In this document: one piece after another, positions 29,083-37,439 of the stretch
Numbering within the stretch: the stretch's first letter is position 1
How the letters are laid out: each line of letters opens with the position of its first letter
NCBI RefSeq assembly: GCF_004770155.1
Contig: NZ_RQFA01000037.1
Coordinates: 62,001 to 126,000 of the forward strand
Origin: Leptospira gomenensis
GTDB taxonomy: Bacteria > Spirochaetota > Leptospiria > Leptospirales > Leptospiraceae
Direction: 5' to 3'
Length of the DNA: 64,000 nucleotides
Notes under the pieces: model-generated
The model's database searches: none
What the model was told of the DNA's origin: nothing
Seen by the model: the letters and a program-made list of their open reading frames with translations, nothing else
Position numbers and translations under genes: made by a program

Positions 29083-30762
29083 TTGGATGACAACATAATC
29101 CCCGTACCGGCCGACGAATCCGCGCGTTTAAAAGCGTTGTTGGCTTATAAGATTCTGGATACGCCCGCAGAGGAAAAATTCGACTCGATGACGCAGATCG
29201 TTTCGTTTATCTGCGATACGAAAACCGCACTCATTTCTCTCATCGACATGAACCGACAATGGTTCAAAGCCAAAACGGGAATGGCCGATTCCGAAACACC
29301 GAGAGATATTTCCTTTTGCCAATACGCGATCCTACAAGACGACATTTTCGAAATCGAAGACGCGCACTTGGATCCCCGATTTAAAAACAATCCGCTCGTA
29401 ACCGGCCCTCCGTACATCCGTTTTTACGCGGGCGCCCCCCTCAGAACGCCGGAAGGGTTCAACGTGGGAACGTTATGTGTCATTGATCCGAACCCGAAAC
29501 GACTGAGTCAAAAACAGAGACTGATCCTGAAAGTCCTCGCGGAACAGATCATATTCAATTTCGAACTGATCAAAACGAACCGTGAGTTGATCGCGGTCCG
29601 CAAAAAAGAGGAGCAGTTACAGAATTACAAAAGCCAGTTTTTCGCCAATATGAGCCACGAAATACGAACTCCGGTCCACGGAATTCTGGGCGTTGCCGGG
29701 CTTTTGGCGGAAACCGAACTCCAAGTCGAACAGCGAGAATACGTGGACACGATACGGAAAAGCGGAGGGCTTCTCCTGAATCTTTTAAACGATATTTTAG
29801 ATTTTTCTAAATTAGAATCCGGTCATATGAAAGTCGAAACGGTTTCCTTCGATCTGGTCGAACTTTTGAAGGACGTGTATTCCCTTTTCGAGTTGGAAGC
29901 CAGAAGAAAAAACGTGGAATTTACGCTTCGTTTCGGGGATAAAAATTCCCTAATCATCGTAAGCGATCCGAACCGGCTTAAACAAGTCCTGATCAATCTC
30001 ATCTCGAACGCCTTTAAGTTCACCGAAAAGGGAAAGGTTTGTTTGGAATTAGAAACCGGATCTGACGACGGAAAAACCTCCGAAATATTCTTACGAGTAA
30101 AGGATACCGGAATCGGCATTCCGGAATTGAAACTCGCCGAACTCTTTCAGGCTTATACACAAGCCGACACTTCCGTATCTAGAAAGTACGGAGGAACGGG
30201 ACTCGGCCTCGCCATCAGCAAGAATCTTTCGGAAATGATGGATCTACAACTTACGGCACGAAGTACGATCAACAAGGGCAGCGTTTTCGAAATTTCCGGA
30301 ATCGTAAATCTCGCGGAAAAGTCGGAGGTCAGCTTCGAGCAAAAGAAGATCGTATTCAATTCCAACGGAAGCCCGGTCCAAGATCTGCGAATTCTCGTCG
30401 CCGAAGACAACGAAACCAATCAAATGTTGATTCGAAGATTGCTCGAGAAGTTGGGATATCGACCCACGATCGTATCCAACGGAATCGAAGCGTTGCATCA
30501 TATCGAAATGCAGGGTGCGGACGTTTTGTTTCTGGACATACAAATGCCGGAACTGAGCGGAATCGACACCGCCAAAATCCTGAGTCAACACACGAACCAA
30601 TCGATGCGTCCTTATATCATCGCGATTACGGCTAACGCGAGCGCTTCGGATCGCGAGGCCTGCTTGAACGCCGGAATGGACGACTACATAAGCAAACCGT
30701 TTCATAAAGAGGAAATCGCCGCGCTTCTGAATAAATACAACGGAAAAAAAACCTTTCCGTAA
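29083..30762 (+). CDS. Hybrid sensor histidine kinase: GAF, HisKA, HATPase, receiver
   Basis: 559 residues, no membrane segment, so a cytoplasmic sensor. Residues about 25-165 form a GAF domain ([18 protein letters not shown] stretch, then [20 protein letters not shown]). The HisKA box is [15 protein letters not shown] with the phospho-acceptor His192. The ATPase motifs are the N-box [12 protein letters not shown] and G-boxes DTGIGIP and [12 protein letters not shown] receiver domain follows, with [13 protein letters not shown] (Asp485) and a conserved Lys in DYISKPFH. The output pathway is unknown. The start is a TTG at 29083, uncertain because no ribosome-binding site is visible. The DFSKLES codons contain a TTCTAAATTAGAA palindrome. 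Confidence 0.9.
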   Translation: MDDNIIPVPADESARLKALLAYKILDTPAEEKFDSMTQIVSFICDTKTALISLIDMNRQWFKAKTGMADSETPRDISFCQYAILQDDIFEIEDAHLDPRFKNNPLVTGPPYIRFYAGAPLRTPEGFNVGTLCVIDPNPKRLSQKQRLILKVLAEQIIFNFELIKTNRELIAVRKKEEQLQNYKSQFFANMSHEIRTPVHGILGVAGLLAETELQVEQREYVDTIRKSGGLLLNLLNDILDFSKLESGHMKVETVSFDLVELLKDVYSLFELEARRKNVEFTLRFGDKNSLIIVSDPNRLKQVLINLISNAFKFTEKGKVCLELETGSDDGKTSEIFLRVKDTGIGIPELKLAELFQAYTQADTSVSRKYGGTGLGLAISKNLSEMMDLQLTARSTINKGSVFEISGIVNLAEKSEVSFEQKKIVFNSNGSPVQDLRILVAEDNETNQMLIRRLLEKLGYRPTIVSNGIEALHHIEMQGADVLFLDIQMPELSGIDTAKILSQHTNQSMRPYIIAITANASASDREACLNAGMDDYISKPFHKEEIAALLNKYNGKKTFP

Positions 30763-30779
30763 GGACCGGAAAAGGTTTT
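30743..30779. terminator. Bidirectional terminator between the hybrid kinase and trpG
   Basis: AAAACCTTTCCG (30748-30759) pairs with CGGAAAAGGTTTT (30767-30779) with one bulged base. On the minus strand it is followed by eight T, so it best serves the ilv-trp operon. It overlaps the last codons of the kinase gene. Confidence 0.75.
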
Positions 30780-30804
30780 AGAACGGAAACGCGTTCGGTT
30801 TACG

Positions 30805-31404
30805 CTAACGTAGAAAATTTTCGATCATACGTTTCCCTTCGTCAGTCGCAAACGATTCCGGATGAAATTGAACACCTTCCACGGGAAGAATTTTATGTCG
30901 AATTCCCATAAGAGTCGGATATGTTTCGTCCGTTTTTGCGGTTATCTCGAGACAAGCCGGCAGATCTTCGGGATCGGCTTCCAGGGAATGATAGCGCATC
31001 ACACGGATCGATTCCTGAATTCCCGAAAAAATTCCCGCTCCGTCGTGGGAAACACGGGAAGTTTTTCCGTGAAAAGGGCGTTCAGAACGCCGCAAACGGC
31101 CCCCGAAAGATACGACGATCCCCTGCATTCCTAAACAAACTCCGAATATTCTAATATAAGGATTTTTTAATTTTAAGATGGACTCGGAAACTCCGAAATA
31201 CGCGCGGTCCTCCGGACTTCCCGGACCCGGCGAAAGGACTATGTGCGTCGGATTCACCGCAAGTACGGCTGATAAGTCCGTACGATCCTGACGGAATACG
31301 GTGAGGACGCCGGTCTTTTTCGGGCGTTTTAGAGTCTCCTCCAAAAGATCGACCAGGTTGTATGTGAACGAATCGTAATGATCTATGACGACGCAGCGTA
31401 TCAT
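30805..31404 (-). CDS. trpG: Anthranilate synthase component II / glutamine amidotransferase
   Basis: 199 residues, class-I glutamine amidotransferase. It supplies ammonia from glutamine to the chorismate-using partner. VVIDHYDSFTYNLVDLL opens the domain. The oxyanion strand is LSPGPGSPED, the catalytic Cys is in FGVCLGMQG, and the His-Glu pair is in GVQFHPES. It could serve as TrpG, PabA or both. It overlaps the trpE gene by 4 bases (ATGA), so it is translationally coupled. Last gene of the ilvB-ilvN-trpE-trpG operon, followed by a terminator. Confidence 0.88.
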   Translation of the reverse strand: MIRCVVIDHYDSFTYNLVDLLEETLKRPKKTGVLTVFRQDRTDLSAVLAVNPTHIVLSPGPGSPEDRAYFGVSESILKLKNPYIRIFGVCLGMQGIVVSFGGRLRRSERPFHGKTSRVSHDGAGIFSGIQESIRVMRYHSLEADPEDLPACLEITAKTDETYPTLMGIRHKILPVEGVQFHPESFATDEGKRMIENFLR

Positions 31405-32783
31405 GACAGATATTCCTCCACGGCGGATTTTATAGCTTTTAATTTATTTAGAATTTCATTATATTCTAACTCTTTTTCCGAATCGAAAACGATCCCTGAG
31501 GCCGCCCTTGAATACGCGAAGTTTCCCGATTTAAACAAAGAACGTATTAAAATACAGAATTGCGCGCTTCCGTCCAAGGATAAATAACCCAGAACTCCTC
31601 CGTAAGGTCCCCGTTCTTCGGATTCGATTCGGCGGATGATCTTGATCGATTCCACTTTGGGCGCTCCAGAAAGTGTTCCCGCCGGAAAAACCGACGCCAA
31701 ACCGCCGAAACAATCCTCATCCCGTTTTAGGATTCCGGTAACTTCGCTCGAGATGTGTTGCACGTGTGCAAACTTTAGGATCTCGAATTCTTTGCGCAGA
31801 CGAACCGTTCCCGTTTCGCAGATTCTTGATAGATCGTTTCTATGAAGATCGATCAGCATGGAATGTTCTGCCAATTCCTTTTCGTCGCTTAATAATTTCC
31901 CGGTAAACGTACGATCTTCTTCCGGAGTTTTGCCTCTCGGATACGTTCCCGCCAACGGATAAGTTTCCACGATCCGATCATGATGTGAAAACAAAAGTTC
32001 CGGACTGGAACCGGCCATCTCCAATTCCTCGTCCTTGTAATAGAATAGATACGGAGAAGGGTTTTTCTTTTTCAGGGAACGGTAGATCGGAAATATATTT
32101 CCTTCGATTTTAAATCGTTCCTCGAAGCCTATTTGACATTGAAACGTATTCCCGGCGGCGATCTCTTCTTTGGTTTCCGAGAACATACGGAAATATTCTT
32201 CTTTCGTTTTCGAATATCCGGAAACGGTCACGCTCACATTTCCGCTTTCGGAATCTTCTTCGCCCAAAATCGAAAGAAGTGATTCGATCCTATTTTTCCG
32301 ATAGAAGAAATATTCCGCCTCTCCTTTGAGGCGATCCAAGACTATCCCGTCCAAATACAAACCGAACGAAAAAAAGGGGAATCCGTTTCTCCCAGCAAGT
32401 GCCGTCACCGGCTCGAAGAAGAAGACGGAATCGTAACTCAGATAACCGACCAAACCGCCGTTGTATCGTTTTGAACGTTTGGCAGACGGGAATAAGGATC
32501 GTAGGGTTTGATAAGGATGTTCCGAAGAAAAAACGCGGCCGTTTATCTGAAATGTGTTTTTGCCTCCCCTGAATCGAAACGGAGGCTCAAAACCCAAAAT
32601 CGTATAACGGGAATTATTCGAATACTCGGGATGACTTTCCAAAAGAAAACATCCCGAGTATTTTTTTGTTAAGCGAAAGAAGAAGGTTTCTAATTCCTCC
32701 TCACGAAGCGGAAACGACAAACTCTCCGGTTTTTCCGGAAGGGAACCGAGATATCGCCTCAGGCTTTGGATCCGACTGTACAT
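31401..32783 (-). CDS. trpE: Anthranilate synthase component I (chorismate-binding)
   Basis: 460 residues. It converts chorismate to anthranilate in tryptophan synthesis. The chorismate-binding core is complete: ETYPLAGTYPRGKT, LSDEKELAEHSMLIDLHRND, HVQHISSEVTG, VFPAGTLSGAPKVE and RGPYGGVLGYL. The Ala in PLAGT, where aminodeoxychorismate synthases have Lys, favours TrpE over PabB, but PabB cannot be excluded. AGGAG lies 6 bases before the ATG at 32783. That start is 83 bases inside the upstream ilvN frame, an unusually long overlap. Confidence 0.82.
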   Translation of the reverse strand: MYSRIQSLRRYLGSLPEKPESLSFPLREEELETFFFRLTKKYSGCFLLESHPEYSNNSRYTILGFEPPFRFRGGKNTFQINGRVFSSEHPYQTLRSLFPSAKRSKRYNGGLVGYLSYDSVFFFEPVTALAGRNGFPFFSFGLYLDGIVLDRLKGEAEYFFYRKNRIESLLSILGEEDSESGNVSVTVSGYSKTKEEYFRMFSETKEEIAAGNTFQCQIGFEERFKIEGNIFPIYRSLKKKNPSPYLFYYKDEELEMAGSSPELLFSHHDRIVETYPLAGTYPRGKTPEEDRTFTGKLLSDEKELAEHSMLIDLHRNDLSRICETGTVRLRKEFEILKFAHVQHISSEVTGILKRDEDCFGGLASVFPAGTLSGAPKVESIKIIRRIESEERGPYGGVLGYLSLDGSAQFCILIRSLFKSGNFAYSRAASGIVFDSEKELEYNEILNKLKAIKSAVEEYLS

Positions 32784-33024
32784 AATGCACTCCTGTAATT
32801 TCCGGGATATTCCGGAACAAGTTCAGTATTTTCTCCGGTTCAGCGGAGCGTATAACGATCTGTATTTCTTGCGTTTGATTTTCCTTGTCGCGCCAGAGGC
32901 GCCAATCCTTCCAATCGATCGACTTTCTCGAAAGAATTCCCGTCAACCTCAGAACCGCGCCCGCTCCTTCCTCGGAAATCATGTGAAAGGAAAAATCAAC
33001 TTCGTTTTCCGCAGATAAATTCAT
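32701..33024 (-). CDS. ilvN: ACT-domain regulatory subunit of acetolactate synthase
   Basis: 107 residues. The ACT-like core is FHMISEEGAGAVLRLTGILS, then IQIVIRSAEPEKILNLFRNI and TGVHYV. It lies 26 bases after ilvB on the same strand, so it is probably the small subunit that sets valine feedback (IlvN/IlvM type). Full IlvH-type subunits are about 160 residues; this is a short form. TTAGGAG lies 8 bases before the ATG. The end overlaps trpE by 83 bases. Sequence similarity is modest, so the call rests partly on position. Confidence 0.72.
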   Translation of the reverse strand: MNLSAENEVDFSFHMISEEGAGAVLRLTGILSRKSIDWKDWRLWRDKENQTQEIQIVIRSAEPEKILNLFRNIPEITGVHYVQSDPKPEAISRFPSGKTGEFVVSAS

Positions 33025-33050
33025 ATAATATTCTCCTAAATTTTAATATT

Positions 33051-34739
33051 CTAATGTATCATTTCACGATTGGCCTTACCGGAGGGGACCATCGGAAGAA
33101 CGTGCAGTTCCGGAAGGACGTTTAAAACCGCGAACGAAGGCCCTTCCATCGACAAGATCTCGGTCAAAGTCTCCGATACGGTCGTTTTATCTTCCAAAAT
33201 AAACGACGGAATTCCGAACGAAGAGGCGATCCTTGCGAAATCGGCGGGTAACGTAAATCGTGACGCGGAAAAACGCGAACCGAAAAAGAGTTCCTGCTGC
33301 TGACGCACCAATCCCAGATGTCCGTTGTTCATCAAAAGGATCGTCACGTTTAGACCAAGCTCGCGTAACGTGTCCAATTCCTGTATGTTCATCATGATCG
33401 ATCCGTCTCCGGATACGCACACGATCCGTTTATCGGGTAAGGCAAGGGCCGCGCCGATCGCCGCGGGAAGACCGAATCCCATCGTTCCTAACCCGCCCGA
33501 AGTCAGAAAACTTCCCTGTCTACGGAACGGATAGTATTGCGCGACCCACATCTGATGTTGACCGACGTCCGTCGTGAGAACGACCTTATCGCCTGCGATA
33601 TCCGCGATCCGTTTGAGGATAGAAAACGGATGTAGAACGTCTTCTTCGCCGGGTTGGGGAAGACCGTAGGATTCTTTGAGAAATCGAATCCGCTCGAACC
33701 ACTTCTCCCTGGTCCGGGTAGGAATCGGTTCCCGGAACGGTCCGTCTAACAGTAGTTTGATGACTTCGTGTACGTCGTGTTTCAGGGAAAGATCCGGGGT
33801 TTTCAATTTGCCGATTTCCGTCGCATCGAGGTCTACGTGAATGATTTTCGCGTTCGGACAGAACTCGCTCAACTTTCCCGTGGCGCGATCGTCGAATCGT
33901 ACGCCCAATGCGATCAAAAGATCCGCTTCGTCCAGTGCCATATTGGTAGCGCGTGATCCGTGCATTCCCAACATTCCCAAAAAGGAAGGATTTTCTTCTG
34001 AAAGAATTCCGAGGCCCATCAAAGTGCAGACCGTCGGGAACCCGCTTCTTTTTTGTAGGATTCTAAACGCCTCCGCTGCGTTCTGACGATTTAATCCTCC
34101 GCCGACGTAGAATACGGGACGTTGCGACCGTGAAATCAAATTGTCGAAATCGGAAATCCAATCCGCGGCGATAGGTCCGAAAGTTTCATTTTTATGAATA
34201 TTCCAATATTCTAATTCTTTGGATTGGTCCCATTCGATTCTTCCGAACGCCACGTCTTTCGGAACGTCGATCCAAACGGGGCCTGGGCGTCCTTCCACGG
34301 TCGTATTCCACGCCTGCGGAAGGATTTTTACCAAATCTTCGGTCCGTTTTACGAGATAACTTCTTTTGGTGACCGGTATCGAAAGTCCGAACGTATCTAT
34401 CTCTTGAAACGCGTCCGTTCCGATCAACGCGGTAGGAACCTGCCCCGTGATTGCGAGTAACGGAATCGAATCCATCTTTGCGTCCGCGACGGCAGTAATC
34501 AGATTGGTAACTCCCGGCCCGGAGGACGCGATACAAACCGCGGTTTTCCCCCCGGCACGCGCCATTCCTCCCGCGATAAAACCGGCGCCTTGTTCGTGCC
34601 GAGCGAGTACGTGCAGGATTTGACTTCCGTATAACGCGTCGTAGATGGGAAGACTGGCTCCTCCGGGAATTCCGGCGACGACTTCGATTCCCGCGTATTC
34701 CAAAAAACGAACGATGAGTTCCGCTCCGCTCAAATTCAT
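33051..34739 (-). CDS. ilvB: Acetolactate synthase large subunit
   Basis: 562 residues, a ThDP-dependent enzyme for the first common step of valine, leucine and isoleucine synthesis. The ThDP-contacting Glu is in VLARHEQGAGFIAGGMARAG. The cofactor motif is CVSGDGSIMMNIQELDTLRE, ending in LLMNNGHLGLVRQ. FAD-region motifs such as LGVRFDDRATG are present. The ATG at 34739 has AAAGGAG upstream and is preferred over a TTG at 34757. It heads an operon with ilvN, trpE and trpG. A valine/leucine leader peptide and attenuator precede it. Confidence 0.93.
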   Translation of the reverse strand: MNLSGAELIVRFLEYAGIEVVAGIPGGASLPIYDALYGSQILHVLARHEQGAGFIAGGMARAGGKTAVCIASSGPGVTNLITAVADAKMDSIPLLAITGQVPTALIGTDAFQEIDTFGLSIPVTKRSYLVKRTEDLVKILPQAWNTTVEGRPGPVWIDVPKDVAFGRIEWDQSKELEYWNIHKNETFGPIAADWISDFDNLISRSQRPVFYVGGGLNRQNAAEAFRILQKRSGFPTVCTLMGLGILSEENPSFLGMLGMHGSRATNMALDEADLLIALGVRFDDRATGKLSEFCPNAKIIHVDLDATEIGKLKTPDLSLKHDVHEVIKLLLDGPFREPIPTRTREKWFERIRFLKESYGLPQPGEEDVLHPFSILKRIADIAGDKVVLTTDVGQHQMWVAQYYPFRRQGSFLTSGGLGTMGFGLPAAIGAALALPDKRIVCVSGDGSIMMNIQELDTLRELGLNVTILLMNNGHLGLVRQQQELFFGSRFSASRFTLPADFARIASSFGIPSFILEDKTTVSETLTEILSMEGPSFAVLNVLPELHVLPMVPSGKANREMIH

Positions 34740-34802
34740 ATCGAGCTCCTTTGACAAATTCGATGTTAAGAATCTGTTCGTATATCTCGCAGATCGGTCC
34801 CA

Positions 34803-34889
34803 AAATAAAAAAGCCTCCCCCGGCTTTACACCGGAGGAGGCTTTTCTTAGGATTGCGCCTGAAGTTACTCTCTACAGCGTAAAGCGGGG
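34803..34889 (-). promoter_or_regulatory. ilvB transcription attenuator (antiterminator and terminator)
   Basis: On the minus strand, GCCTCCTCCGG (34841-34831) pairs with CCGGGGGAGGC (34823-34813), 11 bp with one G-U, around a 7-nt loop. A T-rich tract (TTTTTTATTT) ends it. A competing pairing is CCCCGCTTTAC (34889-34879, inside the leader peptide's last codons) with GTAAAGC(C)GGGG (34829-34818). That is about 11 bp with one bulge, and it takes away the terminator's right arm. CACCGG upstream can also pair with CCGGTG. Confidence 0.85.
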
Positions 34890-34979
34890 TCCCGGTGGCC
34901 GGACGACCACCACGAGCACGAGCCACACCATCACGAGTGTGTTCGAAATCACTTGACTTGTTACGTTGTTGAGTTTCAT
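34872..34979 (-). CDS. Valine/leucine leader peptide of the ilvB operon
   Basis: A 35-residue frame starting MKLNN. Residues 15-26 read LVMVWLVLVVVV, so most of the control region is Val and Leu codons; the tail is RPPGPRFTL. It ends 31 bases before the terminator stem. The layout is like the E. coli ilvB leader, which has a Val-run. The single Trp codon within the run is notable because trpE and trpG are in the operon. Stalling in the Val/Leu run would leave the antiterminator strand at codons 31-34 free, and reading to the stop codon would cover it. Confidence 0.85.
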   Translation of the reverse strand: MKLNNVTSQVISNTLVMVWLVLVVVVRPPGPRFTL

Positions 34980-35133
34980 AAAACGGATTCTTAATCCAGG
35001 TTTGCGGTAATTCGTTCGGAACTTCAAGTCATTTTTTGCGGAAAATCCGTTTTTGATTTCTCGTTTCGGAAGTCGGGATAGAATTGGTCCTTCTCGTATA
35101 TTCTTAAAATCTAATTTAATAGGATGAATTCCA

Positions 35134-35649
35134 ATGGCACAAGTGACTCTCAAAGGCAATCCGATTCCGCTTGAAGGCAAAATTCCCGCACCCGGAGACA
35201 AGGCTCCGGAGTTTAAGGCGGTGAAACAGGATCTTTCCGAATTCGGCCTCAAAGACTACGCGGGAAAAGTCAAAATTCTCGTTGCGGTTCCGAGTCTCGA
35301 CACATCCGTCTGTGCGATCGAAACAAAAACCTTCAACGAAAAGGCGGCCGGTTTGGACGGAATCGCCACCTTGATCATTTCGGGCGATCTTCCCTTTGCG
35401 ATGAAACGTTTTTGTTCCACGGAAGGAATCGATTCCCCGAGTTTAGTGACCGGTTCGCAATACAGGGATTTTTCTTTTTCCAAAGCGTATGGAACTCATA
35501 TAGCCGATGGTCCGCTCAAAGGTCTTTCCGCAAGAGCGGTTTTCGTCCTAGATAAAAACGATACGGTGCGTTATGTGGAGCTTGTGCCGGAAATCGGTTC
35601 GGAGCCGAATTACGCGGCCGCACTCGCTGCGGCAAACGCGGCCCTTTGA
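35134..35649 (+). CDS. tpx: Thiol peroxidase
   Basis: 171 residues, the usual Tpx length. It reduces lipid and other hydroperoxides with thioredoxin. The peroxidatic Cys60 is in [13 protein letters not shown] and the resolving Cys94 in MKRFCSTEG, matching the family's Cys61/Cys95 pair. The catalytic Thr and Arg (SLDTS, and R in [12 protein letters not shown]) are present. AGGA lies before the ATG. Divergent from the ilvB leader with about 155 bases between. Confidence 0.95.
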   Translation: MAQVTLKGNPIPLEGKIPAPGDKAPEFKAVKQDLSEFGLKDYAGKVKILVAVPSLDTSVCAIETKTFNEKAAGLDGIATLIISGDLPFAMKRFCSTEGIDSPSLVTGSQYRDFSFSKAYGTHIADGPLKGLSARAVFVLDKNDTVRYVELVPEIGSEPNYAAALAAANAAL

Positions 35650-36006
35650 AGTAGAATCGTTGTTCGTGAGTTCGTTTCCGGCCCGTTAAAACCGGGTCGG
35701 AGATCCGCGGAATTTGATACTGCAAACGGTTTGTAGAACGAACTTCGTGGGAACTCACACCGGTTTCGGGTCGTATCGGATGAATTCGCTCGTTTCGGAC
35801 CCGGATTTTCCCTAAAACGTAGGAACTCCCCGTTTTTTACCGACCACGAAAGAATCCCAAAATCACGAATGTCCGACGAACCATCCGTGATTTCCCGAAA
35901 AAGGGGGAGTTCCCACACTTCCGCTGCATCGGCAAAATCTTCGTACAACAACGGATCAACGGAAAAAGTTCGCGGTCCTCCGACATAACAACCCTAAAAC
36001 ACCGAA
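35650..36006. repeat. Gene-free stretch with three copies of the dispersed word
   Basis: Copies: GTGGGAACTCACAC at 35747, GTAGGAACTCCCCG at 35819 and GGGGGAGTTCCCACAC at 35903, the last inverted to the first two. Spacing is about 72 and 84 bases. No gene seen. Confidence 0.65.
35678..35700. terminator. Hairpin after tpx
   Basis: CCGGCCCG (35678-35685) with CGGGTCGG (35693-35700), 8 bp with one G-U, 7-nt loop. No T-run follows, so the terminator role is uncertain. Confidence 0.4.
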
Positions 36007-37110
36007 TCACAAACGCTCTACGACGACCTTCGGCCCGTCGTCAAACAATGCTTCGACGGCCTCTTCCCAAGAGGCGATTTTCTGAGTCACCTTACACGGA
36101 CAAAAGAGCGGGTGTTCCGACAAATGCAAAAGTTCATGCAACGTAGGTTGAACATTCACTCTTCCGGTGGAAAAACTTACCCCTCTGCCGTACATTTCCA
36201 AAAGGGGAATCGAAGTTTTTTTCGTATAATAAATTCCCACACTCGTACAATGACCGCCGGGGAGAAGCGAACGGAGCGCAAAACTCAATCCGTCCGGGTG
36301 AGCGCTCGCATCCACCGTGATCGGATATTTCGTATCGGGTTCGGGAAACGAACCTCCGACCTGTATAACTTCCGCACCGAGATCCGACGCAATCCGAATC
36401 CTCCTAAGATCATTGTCCACATAGGTAACGGAAGAACCCATCGACTTCGCAATCATAACGGAATATAAACCGACACTTTTAGCGCCGCCGCCCACTACCA
36501 AAACGGGAGCACCGGGATTCTTTTTTAAAAAGGGACCGACCGTCCGATAACCGTCCGGAATATTATCGCTCATACTCGCGGCGTCCGAAGGAGACATCGA
36601 TTTCGGAAGAGGGATCAACATAAAATCCGCAAACGGAACACGAACAAGATCGGAAAACGCCCCTCCCCAATGTTTACCGCCCAGATCTCCGAAACCATAC
36701 ATGGAACGCGGAGGAACGGAAATACAACTGTTGGTCAAACCCGCCTTACAGTTGTTACACGATCCGCAGGCGATCTGAAACGCGACGATCACCTTGTCCC
36801 CCGGTTTAACGGAACGGACCCGATCTCCGACGGATTTCACTTCGGCTACGAATTCGTGACCGAACGGATAGGGACCTCGAAAAGGAGCTTTCCCCAAAGC
36901 AGTATTTCGAATCAAACCGAAGGCGTGATTCCGGATCCAGTGCAGAAGTTTATTCCGAAATGGCGCCTCGCCCTTCAGGATCGCAAGATCGAGATCACAA
37001 CGCGCCACGGCGATCGGCTCCACCAAGGCGTCTCCGTCGGATTCCAAACGGGGCTCGGGAACCTCCCTCCACTCCAATTTTCCGGGTTTTAAAAACGTCA
37101 ATTGTCTCAT
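36007..37110 (-). CDS. Zinc-dependent alcohol dehydrogenase-like protein
   Basis: 367 residues, medium-chain dehydrogenase/reductase. It has the zinc-ligand region PYPFGHEFVAEVKSVGDRV, the structural-zinc cysteines (IACGSCNNCKAGLTNSC) and the Rossmann motif VLVVGGGAKSVGLYSVMIA. The NAD-binding Asp follows (TYVDNDLRR). Substrate unknown. Start at the ATG 37110 with GGAG 8 bases upstream. Two tandem palindromic operators lie just upstream, so it is probably controlled by a TetR-family repressor not encoded next to it. Confidence 0.87.
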   Translation of the reverse strand: MRQLTFLKPGKLEWREVPEPRLESDGDALVEPIAVARCDLDLAILKGEAPFRNKLLHWIRNHAFGLIRNTALGKAPFRGPYPFGHEFVAEVKSVGDRVRSVKPGDKVIVAFQIACGSCNNCKAGLTNSCISVPPRSMYGFGDLGGKHWGGAFSDLVRVPFADFMLIPLPKSMSPSDAASMSDNIPDGYRTVGPFLKKNPGAPVLVVGGGAKSVGLYSVMIAKSMGSSVTYVDNDLRRIRIASDLGAEVIQVGGSFPEPDTKYPITVDASAHPDGLSFALRSLLPGGHCTSVGIYYTKKTSIPLLEMYGRGVSFSTGRVNVQPTLHELLHLSEHPLFCPCKVTQKIASWEEAVEALFDDGPKVVVERL

Positions 37111-37121
37111 ATACCACTCCA

Positions 37122-37165
37122 TAGACCATTTAGTCTACTTTAATACATACAGACAAGTCTGTCTA
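37122..37165. promoter_or_regulatory. Two tandem operator-like inverted repeats before the alcohol dehydrogenase gene
   Basis: Site 1: TAGAC-CATTTA-GTCTA (37122-37137). Site 2: CAGAC-AAGTCT-GTCTA (37150-37165). Both share AGAC-N6-GTCTA with the same 6-base spacer and lie 28 bases apart centre to centre. The pattern is typical of TetR-family operators. Site 1 touches the ribosome-binding region of the gene. Confidence 0.7.
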
Positions 37166-37291
37166 CTTTTAAATAAAAAACAAACTCCTCCGTCAACCTT
37201 GTTTTTCACTCCTTCGCATCGTATTCCGCCCTACTCGGGGAAAAAACCGCCGTTTTCGAGCTTCAAACAGGAACTTCCGGAGAATCGCGTA

Positions 37292-37338
37292 TAAAAAAGA
37301 AAAGACCCTCGAACCTTTGGGTCCGAAGGTCTTTTTTT
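37292..37338. terminator. Bidirectional terminator downstream of the aldehyde dehydrogenase gene
   Basis: AGACCCTCGAACC (37303-37315) pairs with GGTCCGAAGGTCT (37320-37332), 13 bp with G-U pairs and a 4-nt loop. T-runs are present on both strands. It lies about 100 bases past the stop of the minus-strand gene. Confidence 0.8.
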
Positions 37339-37439
37339 GCATCGTTAAAAGTCCTTCGCGGAAAAAAAGTTTCTACCCGGAAACAATAACGAGTCTCCGA
37401 ACGAAACGGTCGCTTGGACGTTCTAAGAGGATCTTTCCG

